Source of the DNA: DATFVJ01 sp963727015
Lineage (GTDB): Bacteria; Actinomycetota; Actinomycetes; Streptosporangiales; Streptosporangiaceae
Assembly: GCA_963727015.1 (NCBI GenBank)
Contig: CAVSEV010000012.1
Coordinates: forward strand, 1 to 64,000
DNA length: 64,000 bases
Reading direction: 5' to 3'
Shown: positions 7,654-18,248 of the stretch, piece by piece
Layout: every line of letters begins with the position of its first letter
Numbering within the stretch: the first letter of the stretch is position 1
Notes under the pieces: model-generated
Databases searched by the model: none
Seen by the model: only the letters and a program-made list of their open reading frames with translations
Told to the model about the DNA's origin: nothing
Translations under genes and position numbers: made by a program

Positions 7654-8427
7654 CTACTCCAGATCAATGTCTCCGTGCCAGTGGGCCAGCAGTCCCTCGA
7701 TTGTGGCTTCCCCGCCGCCACGGGCGACCAGCAGCCGCGGGTAGCGTTCCAGCAGCAGGCTCTCATTGCGGGCGGTCAGGCTGCCGCCCACGATGACCAG
7801 TGGCGGCCGTGGCAGCCGGTAGGCGGCATCCAGCAGCGCGACCATGAGGTCATGCTGGCCGAAGGTGGCCGACACTCCGAGAAGGTCAGGCTCCTCGGTG
7901 CTGACCTGGCGGGTCAGCTCTTCCAGCGTGACGCCGAGTTGCATATCGGCCAGGCGTACGCCGCCGAGCAGGGTGGAGCGGGCCGCGCGGGCCACGTCGC
8001 TGATCCCCAGCGGGAAGCGCGGCAGCGGGAAAACCTCCGGGTGATACAGCGCTGCCAGCAGCACAGCCGGCCGGGTCAGCCGGTAGACGGCCTGCTCGTC
8101 CAGTCGGGCCAGCGACAGCCACGAGCCAGGGGCCTCCAGCTTGATCTGGCCGGATGTCCAGGCGGGCCAGGCCCGGGTCTGGTGCGGCTGCCCGGACAGG
8201 TCAGCGGTTACCCACCGGCCGTCCCGGCGCTCGATAAGGGCCAGACGGCGGTCCAGTGTGCCGGCGACGCGTACCCGGCCGGCCGTTCCGGCAAGGGCGG
8301 ACTCCAGGCTGTGGCGCAGCCGGTGTGGTTCCAGGAACAAGGTGTCGTCAACTGGGGGCAGGTGAATGCCGGCGGCTTGACGGACGGTCTCGGTTAACCG
8401 GTGAGCTGCTGTGGTGATCGTGTTCAT
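7654..8427 (-). pseudogene. B12-binding domain protein (probably N-terminal part of a B12-radical SAM enzyme)
   Basis: ATG 8427 overlaps the TGA of the upstream ATPase gene as ATGA, so translation is coupled. About 170 residues lack a clear family. They are followed by a B12-binding-like fold: EEPDLLGVSATFGQHDLMVA, PLVIVGGSLTARNESLLLER, and LVARGGGEATIEGLLAHW. No CxxxCxxC radical-SAM cluster is reached, because the frame stops at TAG 7654 exactly at the group II intron end. The normal continuation is missing. The rest of the enzyme was probably replaced when the intron or its flank rearranged. The substrate cannot be deduced. Confidence 0.65.
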
Positions 8428-8972
8428 CGCGGTTCCGTGCCTATCTGCGCCCATACCACTTTTCCGTCCTGGCCATGCGGGAAGTACCAGTTCCACCGTG
8501 TGCTGATGGTTTCCACCAGCAGCAGTCCCCGGCCGTTTTCTGCGGCGTCGCTGGTGTCGATCCGCACGGGCGGCTGCGGATTGGAATCCCACACCAGGAT
8601 GAGCACGCGCTGCCCGTCCGATACCAGCCACAGCCGTACCGGAGTGAAGAGTTCCAGCGCGCGGGATACCTGCACCGCGTTGGTCAGCAATTCTGAGACC
8701 ACAAGCTCAGTGGCTTCACTGAAATCGGTGAGGTTCCATTCCCACAATAATTGCCGCGCGTGCAGCCGGGCGCAGGGCACCGCACTCGGCAGCGGGCCGA
8801 ATTCCAGAAAGCTCCTAAGCGGCCACTGATCCTTAATATCATATCTCCGTTGCGCCGCGAAGCGCGGGATCGGCACCCAGGCGCGGGCGTTACCCCTCGG
8901 AGAGCCGGGCGTTTCATCTGCGGTAAAGCCGACGTGTCCGCACAGGCCGGCAGCAACAGCCGTGCACTCCAT
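8424..8972 (-). CDS. ATP-binding protein (HATPase_c_2, anti-sigma-factor-like)
   Basis: The 182-residue protein has a GHKL-type ATPase fold: an N box in ATELVVSELLTNAVQVS, a DSNPQPPV segment, and an ENGRGLLLVETISTRWNW G box. Such RsbW/SpoIIAB-like proteins are very numerous in streptomycetes and may act as anti-sigma kinases. It sits in the order XRE, ATPase, B12-binding gene. The start may be internal, since the first 45 residues are not conserved in appearance. Confidence 0.8.
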   Translation of the reverse strand: MECTAVAAGLCGHVGFTADETPGSPRGNARAWVPIPRFAAQRRYDIKDQWPLRSFLEFGPLPSAVPCARLHARQLLWEWNLTDFSEATELVVSELLTNAVQVSRALELFTPVRLWLVSDGQRVLILVWDSNPQPPVRIDTSDAAENGRGLLLVETISTRWNWYFPHGQDGKVVWAQIGTEPR

Positions 8973-8982
8973 TGGCTTCCCC

Positions 8983-9390
8983 TTAGAGCGCCGTCATCCG
9001 GCGCGTCATCGCTTGTGCTTGGCAGTCCTGCCTGGGCACGCAGACGAGGAGTCGGCCATTCGCGCCCAGCAACTCCTCCAGCCGGACGGCCATTTTCAGG
9101 GACGGACTCTTATGGCCGTGGATCAGCTTGGACAAGTAGCCGGCATCACAAGGCACCCGGCGGGCAAGCTCGCGCAGCGACCAGCCCCGTGCCGCTTGCA
9201 GGCGGCTCACTTCGTCACCAAAAGAATTAGTTCCGCCGTTGGCCCCAGGCGTGGGCGCGCCGCTTTCGGTGCATGGCTCGTCCGTCGGCTCCATTCCCGC
9301 CTGATCGCGGCGGGCGGCAACACGCGCCATATCACGAGCGGCTTGACGAAGTTGTGCGGCCACGCGGGCTTCTTGCATCGCCTTCGGCAT
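8983..9390 (-). CDS. XRE-family transcriptional regulator
   Basis: The 135-residue product has a C-terminal HTH: RLQAARGWSLRELARRVPCD, AGYLSKLIHGHKSPSL and RLEELLGANGRLLV. Its N-terminal 55 residues are polar and probably disordered. It is the first gene of the three-gene operon, ends 10 bp before the ATPase gene, and is divergent from the TPR regulator at 9544. The operon may be regulated by this protein through the 9391-9543 intergenic region. Confidence 0.78.
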   Translation of the reverse strand: MPKAMQEARVAAQLRQAARDMARVAARRDQAGMEPTDEPCTESGAPTPGANGGTNSFGDEVSRLQAARGWSLRELARRVPCDAGYLSKLIHGHKSPSLKMAVRLEELLGANGRLLVCVPRQDCQAQAMTRRMTAL

Positions 9391-9543
9391 GACTCATCAG
9401 CGAACAGCAGACGTGGCTGGCAGCGGGAGGTTGGCGGTGAGGGCAGATGTGTGAAGAGGGTGTGTGAATACGGCTCGACCAGACCCGTGGCCTGTGGGAA
9501 TGTCAAACTGATCGTGTCCACGGCTGGTGGAAGGGGCAAAGGA

Positions 9544-10935
9544 GTGCCGCAACAGCCACGAGCTGCGAATCTGCGGCTGCGGGCTCTGATGGACGAGGCC
9601 AGAATGTCGAACAAGGGCCTGGCCCGCAGGGTCGTTGACTTGGCCAAGGCGCGGGGCGTGGCGAACGTGCGCTGCGACCACACCTCGGTGCTGCGGTGGC
9701 TCGCAGGGGAACAGCCACGCCCGCCCGTGCCGGAACTGATCGCCGGTGTCCTTGGTGACGCTCTCGGCCGACCGGTGCCAGAGATCGAACTGGGCATGGC
9801 ACCCAGCGACCTCCCCGCCGACCTCGGCCTGCACCTTCCGATTGCGTGGGCCGACACCGTAGCCATCTCAACCGCCCTGTGGAGGGCCGACGTGCAGCGT
9901 AGGCGGTTCCTGGTCAACGCGGTGTTCGCTGCTGCCGCCATGCCCGCGTCAGCGCTGCGCTGGCTCACCAGCCCGCCAGCCGACGCCCCCGCCCGCAGCG
10001 GCCCGCTGCGAGTGGGACGCGCCGACATCGACGCAATCCGCGAACTGACGCTCTCCTACCGGGAATTGGACAACCGGCTCGGCGGAGGACGCCTCCGAGC
10101 CGTGATCTTGTCGTACCTCGACGACCATGTCTCCCATCTGCTGACCAACGGCAGTTACCACGAGGAGACAGGCCGGCAGCTCGCGGCCGCATGCGGTGAG
10201 TTGTCGCAACTGGCCGGCTGGGTCGCCTACGACAGCGGCGAACACGGAGTTGCCCAGCGGTACCTGACCCAGGCCCTCGCCTACGGCCGTCACGCCGGCG
10301 ATCCCGCCCTGGGCGCGGAGATCCTTGCCGCCCAGGCGCACCAGGCTCTCTACCTGGGTCGGCCCGGCGAGGCCATCGACTTGTCCCGCGCCGCCCAGGC
10401 CGCCGCGCTCAAGCACGGATCAGCGACACTGCTCACCGAATGCCTGGTCATGGAAGCGCACGGCCAGGCAGCCCGCAACGACGCCCACGCCTGCGGCACG
10501 ACCCTCGCCACCGCGGAGCGGACGTTTGACCGCGCCACCGAAGAGGACAGCCCTGCCTGGCTGGCTTACTTCGATGAGGCATACCTGGCAGCCCGCATGG
10601 CCCAATGTTTCCGTGACCTTGGCGAAGCTAACCACGCCGCCAGGTATGCGCGGCGTTCCCTCGACATGGACGGCCGCTACGTCCGCGGCCGGGCCTTCAA
10701 CCTGGCCCTGCTCGCCACCGCCCATGCTGCCCAGGGCGAGCCGGAACGGGCCTGCAGCGTCGGCCTGCAGGCCCTCGACCTGACCGTGCGCCTCACGTCC
10801 GCCCGCAGCGTCCACTACGTCCGCGACCTGGTGCGGCGGCTTCGGCCACGCGCCGACGTTCCCATAGTGCGCGAGTTCACGGCCGAGGTACGAGAACGCC
10901 TGCCCGCCGCAGCAGGGCATGCTGCACGCCGATGA
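9544..10935 (+). CDS. HTH regulator with TPR-like C-terminus
   Basis: GTG 9544 follows a GGAAGGGGCAAAGGA purine tract and gives 463 residues. Residues about 10-75 form an HTH (LRALMDEARMSNKGLARRVV, HTSVLRWLAGEQPRPP). An RRRFLVNAVFAAAAMP segment follows, and then a long helical repeat region with TPR signatures (QRYLTQALAYGRHAGDPALG, GRPGEAIDLSRAAQAAALKH). This architecture is common among streptomycete regulators resembling quorum-sensing or antibiotic regulators. It is divergent from the XRE/ATPase/B12 operon. Confidence 0.82.
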   Translation: MPQQPRAANLRLRALMDEARMSNKGLARRVVDLAKARGVANVRCDHTSVLRWLAGEQPRPPVPELIAGVLGDALGRPVPEIELGMAPSDLPADLGLHLPIAWADTVAISTALWRADVQRRRFLVNAVFAAAAMPASALRWLTSPPADAPARSGPLRVGRADIDAIRELTLSYRELDNRLGGGRLRAVILSYLDDHVSHLLTNGSYHEETGRQLAAACGELSQLAGWVAYDSGEHGVAQRYLTQALAYGRHAGDPALGAEILAAQAHQALYLGRPGEAIDLSRAAQAAALKHGSATLLTECLVMEAHGQAARNDAHACGTTLATAERTFDRATEEDSPAWLAYFDEAYLAARMAQCFRDLGEANHAARYARRSLDMDGRYVRGRAFNLALLATAHAAQGEPERACSVGLQALDLTVRLTSARSVHYVRDLVRRLRPRADVPIVREFTAEVRERLPAAAGHAARR

Positions 10936-11439
10936 CGGTGATCGCACCGAGGATGTCCCCCTTGACGATCATCGCGGAGCGCCTCGTCGAGGGGCACCCA
11001 CCGTACCTCCGCTGCCTCGTCCACCTCGGGCGCACCGACCTGCTCCGCTCCGCGTGCCAGGTACAAATTCTGCGGGTAGTCCGCGTTGCCGATCATCGGC
11101 TGGCACGACAGCACATACTCCACGTGCCGAGGACGCCAGCCGGTTTCCTCCTCAACCTCGCGAGCCGCCGCACGCGGCCGGGTCTTCGCCATCATCGACG
11201 TAACCGCCCGGCAACTCCCACACCCAGCGATCCACGATGAACCGGTGCCGCAGCATCAACAGCACCCGCTCGCCCGGATCATCCAGCACCACCGTCATCG
11301 CGCAGCGCCGCATCCGGAACACGTACTGGGTGAAGCGCACCGCGTTGGGCAGCTCCACATCGGCCAGGCTGACACGGATATGAGGGGTATCGTCCACCAG
11401 CCGCTCGCCGTGGACCACCCACCGGTGCGGGTTCGACAC
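10877..11439 (-). pseudogene. NUDIX hydrolase, two frameshifts
   Basis: The Nudix box is split: WELPGGYVDDGEDP ends one frame near 11185 and AAAREVEEETGWRP begins the next. Together they match GX5EX7REUXEEXGU. The C-terminal part VRWVPLDEAL changes frame again near 10965 to give MIVKGDILGAITVIGVQHAL and stops at 10877. NUDIX enzymes hydrolyse nucleoside diphosphates linked to other moieties. Full length would be about 185 residues. Its 3' end overlaps the convergent TPR regulator by 59 bp. Confidence 0.75.
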
Positions 11440-11459
11440 CCACCGACACTACTCGCCAC

Positions 11460-12121
11460 CACGACAACTCAAAGATCCTTGCACACAGGCCATCGAGGGT
11501 GCGGATGGTGACAGTCGTGCTGTCGGGCGTGGCGCTCCTAGCAGTGGCGTGGTGCCTTGATGACTCCTGCAAGTCCAGCACGACACGACACCTGCGAGCT
11601 GGCTCCAGCTCAGCGGAGAGTTTCGCGGCTTGGCTCTCTGCAGGCGTGGAGAGATCGGTCAGCCTGGACACGATGCGCAGCTTCACCCGATCTTGGTGGA
11701 AGGCGGCCCGGAGTTCGGCCATGCATCCCAGCTCTCCATCATCGGCTGGCAGTAGCTGGGAGTAACCACCGACACGTCCTGCCCATCCGTCCGCCAACGT
11801 CACGGAGATCGGCGGGGCATGGTCAACGTGCGCGTCGTCCCAAGTCCAGAACTCGCCCCTCACCGCGCACACTAGGGAACCTCGTGCGGCTGCAGCCTGC
11901 CTAAACTCGATCAACCGTGCGACGGCCAGTCGGCGCATGGCCTTCCGCGCCAGGCCGATGGGCCCCTCGATCGCCAGGTCTGGATGGCCGGCGCCAACCG
12001 GGAGCCGGCCGACTCGCCCGGCGGCAAGGTCATCCCGCCGAGCCGCCGTAACGCGGCCTACGCTTGCAGTTCGCCCAGCGCAACCGCTTATCCCTGACAA
12101 GTCCGCCAGCGGAGTATTCAT
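11460..12121 (-). CDS. Hypothetical protein
   Basis: A minus-strand frame from ATG 12121 includes ARLIEFRQAAAARGSLVCAV, FWTWDDAHVDHAPPISVTLA and ELRAAFHQDRVKLRIVSRLT, which has protein-like composition. The C-terminal boundary is uncertain because the frame continues antisense through the NUDIX gene. I do not recognise the family. The start lies only 20 bp from the divergent phosphotransferase start. Confidence 0.35.
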
Positions 12122-12140
12122 CGCATCGCATGCCCGCCAC

Positions 12141-12511
12141 GTGCCTCCCGTCGATGTCCTCGCCGAGCTGCGAGAACGAGCAGGACACACGACCGGAGAC
12201 GAGCACATGTGGTCCCTTGGCCTGCGGTCACTGGCGGGGGGCAGGAACAACGCTGTTTACGAGCGGGCCTCGCCTGACGGCCCTGTCTGCATCAAGATTG
12301 ACCGAGTCGACGACCGCCGCAGAATTCACCGCGAATGGCAGTCCCTCACCCTGCTGGCAGAACAAAAGATCACCAGCACACCAGAACCCCTGTGGATCGA
12401 CCTGGCCCCTCACCAGCCCGCGATCGGAATGACCCTCCTTCCCGGGCGATCACTGCCCGATCTCGACGACAAGCACCGCGCGTTGCGCGCGCTCGCCGCG
12501 ACGCTGCGTGT
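12141..12511 (+). pseudogene. Aminoglycoside phosphotransferase-like kinase, N-terminal fragment
   Basis: From GTG 12141 the sequence gives a kinase N-lobe: LAGGRNNAVYERASPDGPVC (nucleotide loop), IKIDRVDDRRRIHREW (lysine and acidic region) and TLLPGRSLPDLDD (hinge). The HxD catalytic loop and the metal-binding DxD are missing. The match ends near 12510, where IS-like sequence begins. Confidence 0.6.
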
Positions 12512-12742
12512 TAGACGGCGCTCAGGATGCTGATGACGGGGGCGGGATAGCGGCATCGGGGATGCTGATGGCGGCACAGAGGGCGGGCGGCTGGCGGGTC
12601 TTTCGTCGGCGGCGGCGCCTTGCCGACGGGGCGGGGTGTCCGGGTTGCCGTGTGGGGCGAGTGCCGGCACGGTGAGGAGCGTCGGATGTGGCGCGGCCTC
12701 TCCCCGTTGTCTTTGGCGAAGCCCTCGGGGAGAGGCCGCTGA

Positions 12743-13045
12743 GTGACGCGCGGAGGCGTCGTGCTCACGGTAAATGGTGACGGGGGCATGGTCGAGCGGC
12801 AGCTGGCAGATGGGGAGCTGGACTGCCCTGGGTGCGGCGGGGGGCTGGGCGGGTGGGGTCGTGCCCGGCCGCGGCGGGTGGCGGAAGGGCCGGATGCGGT
12901 TGTGGTCCCGCGCCGGTCACGGTGCCGGGAGTGCGGGGCGACGCATGTGCTGCTGCCCGCCTGGTGTCTATCGCGGCGAGCTGATGAGGGCGCGGTGATC
13001 GGGGCGGCGCTGCATGCGGCAGCGGCAGGGTGGGCTGGCCGATGA
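12743..13045 (+). pseudogene. DUF6431 IS-associated zinc-ribbon protein, truncated
   Basis: The translation includes DCPGCGGGLGGWGRARPRRV, then RRSRCRECGATHVLLPAWCL and SRRADEGAVIGAALHAAAAG. This is the double CxxC layout of DUF6431 proteins that accompany actinobacterial IS elements. The C-terminal HTH region is missing, cut just before the duplicated DUF6879 segment. The upstream 12515-12742 carries no recognisable gene. Confidence 0.6.
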
Positions 13046-13072
13046 GCAGGCAGGCGAGCGGGGAGTCGGCAT

Positions 13073-13489
13073 ATGCCGCACATGGCCAAGTGGGCGGCCG
13101 GAGAGCCCGATGACCTGGAATGGCTCCAAGGCTGGTGCGCCACCCTCCGCGAGGCCGTGAAGGCTGGCAAATCCGTCCGGCGGGCGCGGATTGTGTCCGA
13201 GCCGCTCAGCGACTATCAGCGCTGGTCTTTCAGCATCGCTGACCCGATGGTCGAAGCCGGTGAGGACATCCGGTGGGTCCCCCCCAGGCTGGTGTCGTCG
13301 ATCGCTGTGCCGGGAAACGACTTCTACTTGTTCGATGACCGGCTAATCGTATTCCTGCTGTACGCGGGCAGCGGCCTGGCCACAGAGAAGCTGCTTTCGT
13401 CCGAACCCGCTGATATCAGGCTGTGCCGGTCCGCCTTCGAGGCCGCGTGGAAGCTGTCGATACCCCACAGTGGGTACAAGCCCGTCTAG
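13073..13489 (+). pseudogene. DUF6879 second copy, N-terminally truncated
   Basis: This reads from PHMAKWAAGEPDDLEWLQGW to the same C-terminus as the gene at 4621. It lacks the first 34 residues and has no ribosome-binding site of its own. A few substitutions (for example WFPRR to WVPPR) separate the copies. Confidence 0.75.
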
Positions 13490-13519
13490 TTCCGCCAAGC
13501 AAGCCCAGGAGGCGCTGGG
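13074..13519 (+). repeat. 446-bp direct repeat, copy 2 (copy 1 at 4724-5169)
   Basis: The two segments start at TGCCGCACATGGCC and end at AGGAGGCGCTGGG. By eye they differ at only about a dozen positions. The repeat covers most of DUF6879 and the first codons of the XRE gene. Sequences diverge abruptly at both ends. The copies are in the same orientation, 8,350 bp apart. Confidence 0.9.
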
Positions 13520-13555
13520 ACGCGCATACGGCAGCCCGAGCCTCTACCCGATCCG

Positions 13556-13965
13556 GCGGGACTTTCGCCACATGTCACTCTGCCCGGCCACCCCGAGCTC
13601 GGCGTCGCGCGGCGCGAAGCCATGCCCGCAGGCGGCGCAGTGATACCAGGCCCGGCTGAGGGTGACCGGGCCGAGCACGGTGTCCACGGCCTTGTCCCGG
13701 CAGGACACGAACCGCGCCTGGTGCCCGGCCCCTCAGTCTGCGCGCGGGCCGCGGTAGCCGCCATCAGCGGCCAGCAGGTCTTCCAGCACGCTGCGGCCGA
13801 GCCGGGTCAGCCCGGCCCGGATCGCCAGCTCCGCCGCCTCGATGCCGTCCCCGCCGCCCAGTGACGCGGCCACGCTCGCGGCCAGGGCGGCTACCTCGGC
13901 GGCCGCGTCGGCCGCGAGCCGCGCGGCGAGCTGCTCGCAGAGCCCTTTTTTGCCCCTCGGTGTCA
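13556..13965 (-). pseudogene. ISKra4-family transposase, N-terminal fragment
   Basis: Two frames give ELAIRAGLTRLGRSVLEDLL and then FVSCRDKAVDTVLGPVTLSR, AWYHCAACGHGFAPRDAELG. These are the helical N-terminus and the cysteine-containing segment of ISKra4 transposases. The catalytic domain is missing; the match ends near 13556, close to the duplicated DUF6879 copy. Confidence 0.6.
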
Positions 13966-14255
13966 GGGGCCGTGGCGGCAGCCTGCGGTAACGTCGGCCG
14001 GGCATCGCAGATCGCCTCGTTCACCTCCGCGATCCGCCCGGTCAGCGACTTGAACCGCTCTCACTCGGCGACCTCCCGCTCAGCCTTCTCCAGCTCCGGG
14101 CCCGGCCGCAGGTGCGCCGTCACCGTCTTCCCGCGAGCCCACCGGGTCAGGTTGTACTGCGGGCCGTGACCGGGATGACCCGGCCGCGCGCACTGGCAGT
14201 TCGGCTTCCCGCACTTGCGCCGCACCGCGTAATCAGCCCGGCGGCGCGGCCGGCC
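13966..14255 (-). pseudogene. DUF6788-like IS accessory protein with in-frame stop
   Basis: The frame reads RRKCGKPNCQCARPGHPGHG, YNLTRWARGKTVTAHLRPGP and, after an in-frame TGA near 14060, ERFKSLTGRIAEVNEAICDA. This matches the DUF6788 protein that usually precedes ISKra4 transposases. The stop and the missing start make it a pseudogene. Confidence 0.55.
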
Positions 14256-14419
14256 CCCAGAGCGACGAACGAGCCGCAGCCATGGCGCATGATGATCAGT
14301 CTGCGATCACGCACCACTTCCATAGGCTGCTGCATGCGCGGCATGGGGCCGTCCTGGACCTCAGCCTCGACACCTTCCACGAGCGCCTCGCTTGCGCTGC
14401 TGGATGCCGTGATAGGCGC

Positions 14420-16514
14420 TCACTGCAGCGCCGAGTCCAGGAGCTGCGACGCGCGGGCGAACCCGGCTCCGGCGGTTGCGAATTCCTCCCAAGCCTGCTC
14501 GGCCTCCTCGGCGAGGTCATCGCCGACGGGTGGCAGCATGAGGTCTTCCACATCCCAGGGATTCATGTGATCGACGACTGATCCGAACGACAGGGCGTTT
14601 ATCTGCAGTCGTGTCTGGGCCGCGGCGACGGCAAGCCAGAGCGCGGCAGGCCGCACGCCAGCGCGGGGGCGCAGGCGCATCACGTCGTTGCTGGCGAGCC
14701 ACCCGTACCGCTCGGCTGTCACAAGGGCGGGCGTGCCCTGCCGTCCCTCGGACCTGCCTACGGCACCGAACACAGTCATGCCGGCGGCCAGCTCGTAAGC
14801 TGCCGGATCCCTGAAGGATCTGTCGGAGACATAGCGCAGGTTCACGGGCTCCAGCTGCAGGATCTGCCGGCCGGACAGGATCGGGCGGCCGTGGCGGCGT
14901 CGACGTAGTACCGCTTGTAGCGGACGGGCAGCGTGGCCTCGGCCAGGTCGCCGCACCGCACACCGCCGGCCGCGACCTGCTCACGGGCCGCTCGCACGCG
15001 TGGCTCGTAGAAGGCGGCATCTACCCGGTCCCGCAGGTCAGCTGCGCTGAAGGTCCAGCCGCCGCGGCGCTCCTGGGCGGGAGGCGGGACTGGCCATCTG
15101 CGTTGCTGCTCGGCTTGCACGGTTCGCAGGCGCCCCCGGGCCGATTCCGTAGCAGAGACCGCGGAACGCATCTGCGCGATCACATTGCCGCGAACGTCCG
15201 CCGGGAGGACCGGCAGCGGCACAGCCGCGACGTCAGCTACAGTGACGTGGTCGATGACTGAGCCGCTCTTGCCGCGGCGCAGGAGGGCCTGGCCGGTCGG
15301 TGTCTTGAGGTAGGCCAGGAGGTAGAGCCGGGTATCTTCGTCGTCGACTTCGATCCTGATCATGTCGTGGCTGAGCGCGAATCCGGCCAGGTCGGAATCC
15401 GTGACGACTACTGGTCCGAGGTTGCGGCCCGAGCAAGTTTGCAGCAGGGTGCCCGGCGCTGGTGTCAGGCGCTTGACATCCTTGTTGCGGTCTAGCGAGA
15501 GCGTGTCGGCCGCGTCGGGCAGGTAATCGAAGACGTCGTACGGCCGCAGATAGGGCTGTCCTGGCTCTGCCGGGGCGGCGTAGGCGCGGGCGAACCGGGG
15601 CGGGTCCCAGACCTTCGCGACGTCGCCGACTGTCTGCGCTCCGCCCGACCCGGGAATCCCGCCCGAGGCTTCGAAGACGGCCATGCGCTGGGACGCCGCA
15701 GCGCCCGGAGCCGTGAAGAAGTAGGCGTCGAGGCGGTCATTGGCCACGGCCGACCGCGACCGGACGGTCGTGGTGATCCACCGCCGGAATGCCGTTGCGA
15801 CGTCGGGGAGATCGTCATCGACCTGCCGTTCCTGGACCTCGATGAGGCGCAGCACCTCCTCGCCTGTCTCCGGGTCAATCTCGGCTACAGTCTCCGAGCG
15901 CGTGACCATCAGGTCGTCGCCGGTCTCGGTGCGCCGGTACAAGACGTTGCCCCGCCTGTCGTGGCCGACACGCTCAGCGATGGCCATGAAGATGGGATAT
16001 TCGAGCGTGCCGGTCCGGGCCGCGTCCCGCTCCTCGGCGGACAGCCGCCGGGCCAGCACCATCGAGGTCTGCGTGTCGTTCTTCGGCTGAAATAGCTCCC
16101 GGGCCATGTCAACGACTGCCAGGATCTGGGTATTCGCCATGAGCCAGGCCCGCACGTAGCCGAGTGCGGGGTTGTTGAGGATCCCGTTAGGCATGACCAG
16201 CGCGAATCGCCCGGTGCCGGGCCGGAGAAGCTGGACACACCGCTCGATGAACAAGATCTCCGGTGGCTGGCTCTTCTGCAGGACGGGACGGCCGTGCCTG
16301 TCGCGGCGCAGTTCCCAGCGGCCCTCCGCAGAACGGTCCCACATGGCAGCGAGCTCGTACTGCTCCAGTACCTCCTCATCGTCAATGAAGATGTTCGCCC
16401 CGAACGGCGGGTTCGCGACCAGGCAGTCAAACGACCCGAGGCGAACGCGGCTTGCTGCCTCCGGATTCCAGGTCCGCGGATTCGCCAGGGAATTGGCCTG
16501 CCACAGCCCGCCGG
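14420..16514 (-). pseudogene. N6-adenine DNA methyltransferase fused to specificity domain, 3' segment of an IS66-split gene
   Basis: This segment begins LWQANSLANPRTWNPEAASR and then carries FDCLVANPPFGANIF, the NPPF catalytic motif IV of N6-adenine methylases. Next come ALVMPNGILNNPALGYVRAW and a long C-terminal region (AYLKTPTGQALLRRGKSGSV, HVTVADVAAVPLPVLP) typical of HsdS-like target-recognition domains. A frame change near 14885-14955 joins ILQLEPVNLRYVSDRSF to the end at 14420. The likely role is sequence-specific DNA methylation in a type I-like or phage-defence system. No restriction subunit is visible. The remaining 5' segment lies at 18249-18494. Confidence 0.82.
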
Positions 16515-18248
16515 GTGTCCATTCACGGGTGATGTCAGGCCGCGACGGGTACCGGCAGCCAGGGGTTGCCGAGTAGGGCGGCGTGGATGGCGTCGATTGC
16601 GCGCACGCCGTTGTTGCGTGCGGTGGTCAGGTAGGAGCGGACACGGCAGTAGCCGGCGAGCGTGGTGGTGGTGTGCCAGTATCCGGAGACGGCCTGATGT
16701 CGTTTCGGGGCTCTTAATGCCTGCTCCGAGGCGTTGTTCGTCCAGGGGATCTTGAAGTGGCGGGTGAATAGCCAGACTTGTTCGGCCTTGTCGTGCAGCC
16801 GTTTGGCCAGGTTGTAGCCGGGGTGGTTGCCTTTGGCCCAGTCGCGGTGCCGGTTGGTGATCATCCCCCAGCGCACCGCGTCGTCGTAACGTTTCCGCAG
16901 CTCATGCAATAGCTGCGGGTCGAGAGCGGCGAAGTTGCCGGCTTTCGCCTGCTCGACCGCGGCGTTGGCCTCACCGAGCACCTGGCGGACCTGCCCGGCC
17001 CAGCCCTGCTAGTCTTTGTGCAGGTCAAGCACGCCTTGCAGGTGACGGAACAGGTGCTGGACGCATTGCTGCACGCCGGCGAGCTGCGCGTCGAACTGGT
17101 GCCAGGCGGCGTAATCGTCTCTGACCAGGTAGCCGGTGTAGCCGTTCAGCACGCCCAGATCCTTGATCGCCGTCTTGGACCGGGAACCGATCGCCCCGAG
17201 CCACACCAGCCGCGCGTCCGGGGTGCGCAACGTGACCACATGCGGGGCGCCCGGCACCACCTCGCCGTGCTCGCCGGTGTCCGGGTACACGATGTTGACC
17301 GGTGTCTCATCGCCGCACATCACCGGTTCGGCCCGCAGCGCGGTCTTCATCGCCGCATCAAACCCGGCCGCCGCCAGCCGCTGAGCGAACCGTTCCAGGG
17401 CGCGGGCTGCAAACCCGGCGGACACCGGCACGCCCAGCAGCGCCTCGATCACCGCTGGCGGTCCGCTCCACCGGCACGTTGCCCTCATTGGACAGCAGCA
17501 CCGCGGCGGCGTTCAGGTTCGGGCCGTACACCACCGCGCCGGCCTGCCCGAACGGCACCGCCGCGGTCGTGGTCTTGCGGCAGCAGCCGCACCTGCGGCG
17601 CGGCAGGACCCAGTAGACCTTCTCCAGCTCGATCGGCGGGATGTCCCAGATCTGCGTCCAGCTGTTGCCCGCATCGGCGGCGCCGGTTAACTCCGCGCCG
17701 CACCCCGGGCACTCGGCCGGCGGACCGGCCTGCTCGGTCCGGTCGGGGTCACGGGCCCGTTCCAGCCCTGACCCCCGGGTGGCCTGGCTGCCCGCCCGGT
17801 GTGCGGTCTTTGGACCGCACCCGCTGCGAGACAGCCTTCTTCCGCTTGGCCTTGGCCTCGATCGAGTCCTTCGATGGCGGGATCGAGGAGTTCGTCGAAT
17901 CCTTGCCCCCTCGGGCGCGCAACTTGGCCAGCTCGGCATCTAACGCCGCGATCCGGCTCATCAAAGGCCGCCAGTCGTTCATCACGAGCGGCCAGCTCAG
18001 CGGTCGAACTCCAGCTTCTGTGCCGCGACCGCCGCCTTCAACCCGCCGATCTCCGCGTCCTTGGCCTCTACAACCTGCCGCAACCGCGCATTGGCAGCCC
18101 GAAGCCGCTCCTCGGCCGGCGAAACTCGGCGGCGTATCGGACACAAAAGACCATGATCACCACAATGCGGTCAACGTCAAGCACCGTCGGCCCCGGCGTG
18201 TCGTCCGCGCCTCATCCACGCACATCAACACCACCCGTGAATGGACCC
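16515..18248 (-). mobile_element. IS66-family insertion sequence inside the methyltransferase gene
   Basis: The ends share the inverted repeat GTCCATTCACGGGTG (left 16517-16531, right 18232-18246 in reverse). The 8-bp sequence CCCGCCGG flanks the element on both sides (16507-16514 and 18249-18256), which matches the 8-bp target duplication known for IS66. Only a TnpC-like transposase is seen; no TnpA/TnpB pair is visible. Confidence 0.88.
16535..18144 (-). pseudogene. IS66-family transposase (TnpC), decayed
   Basis: Pieces in order are IAALDAELAKLRARGGKDST with NSSIPPSKDS (N-terminal coiled coil and linker), a zinc finger (ECPGCGAEL to RRRCGCC), a catalytic start (VMCGDETPVNIVYPDTGEHG with DYAAWHQFDAQLAG), and WTNNASEQALRAPKRHQAVS near the C-terminus. 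Frame changes lie near 18080, 17770 and 17480. A stop codon at 17009 separates VLDLHKD from the last part. The transposase is therefore inactive as read. Start: GTG 18144. Confidence 0.85.

Noticed and set aside
8962..9543. N-terminal extension of the TPR regulator up to 8962
   Set aside because: The extension is antisense to the XRE and ATPase genes and has shadow-like composition; GTG 9544 has a good ribosome-binding site and begins the HTH domain.
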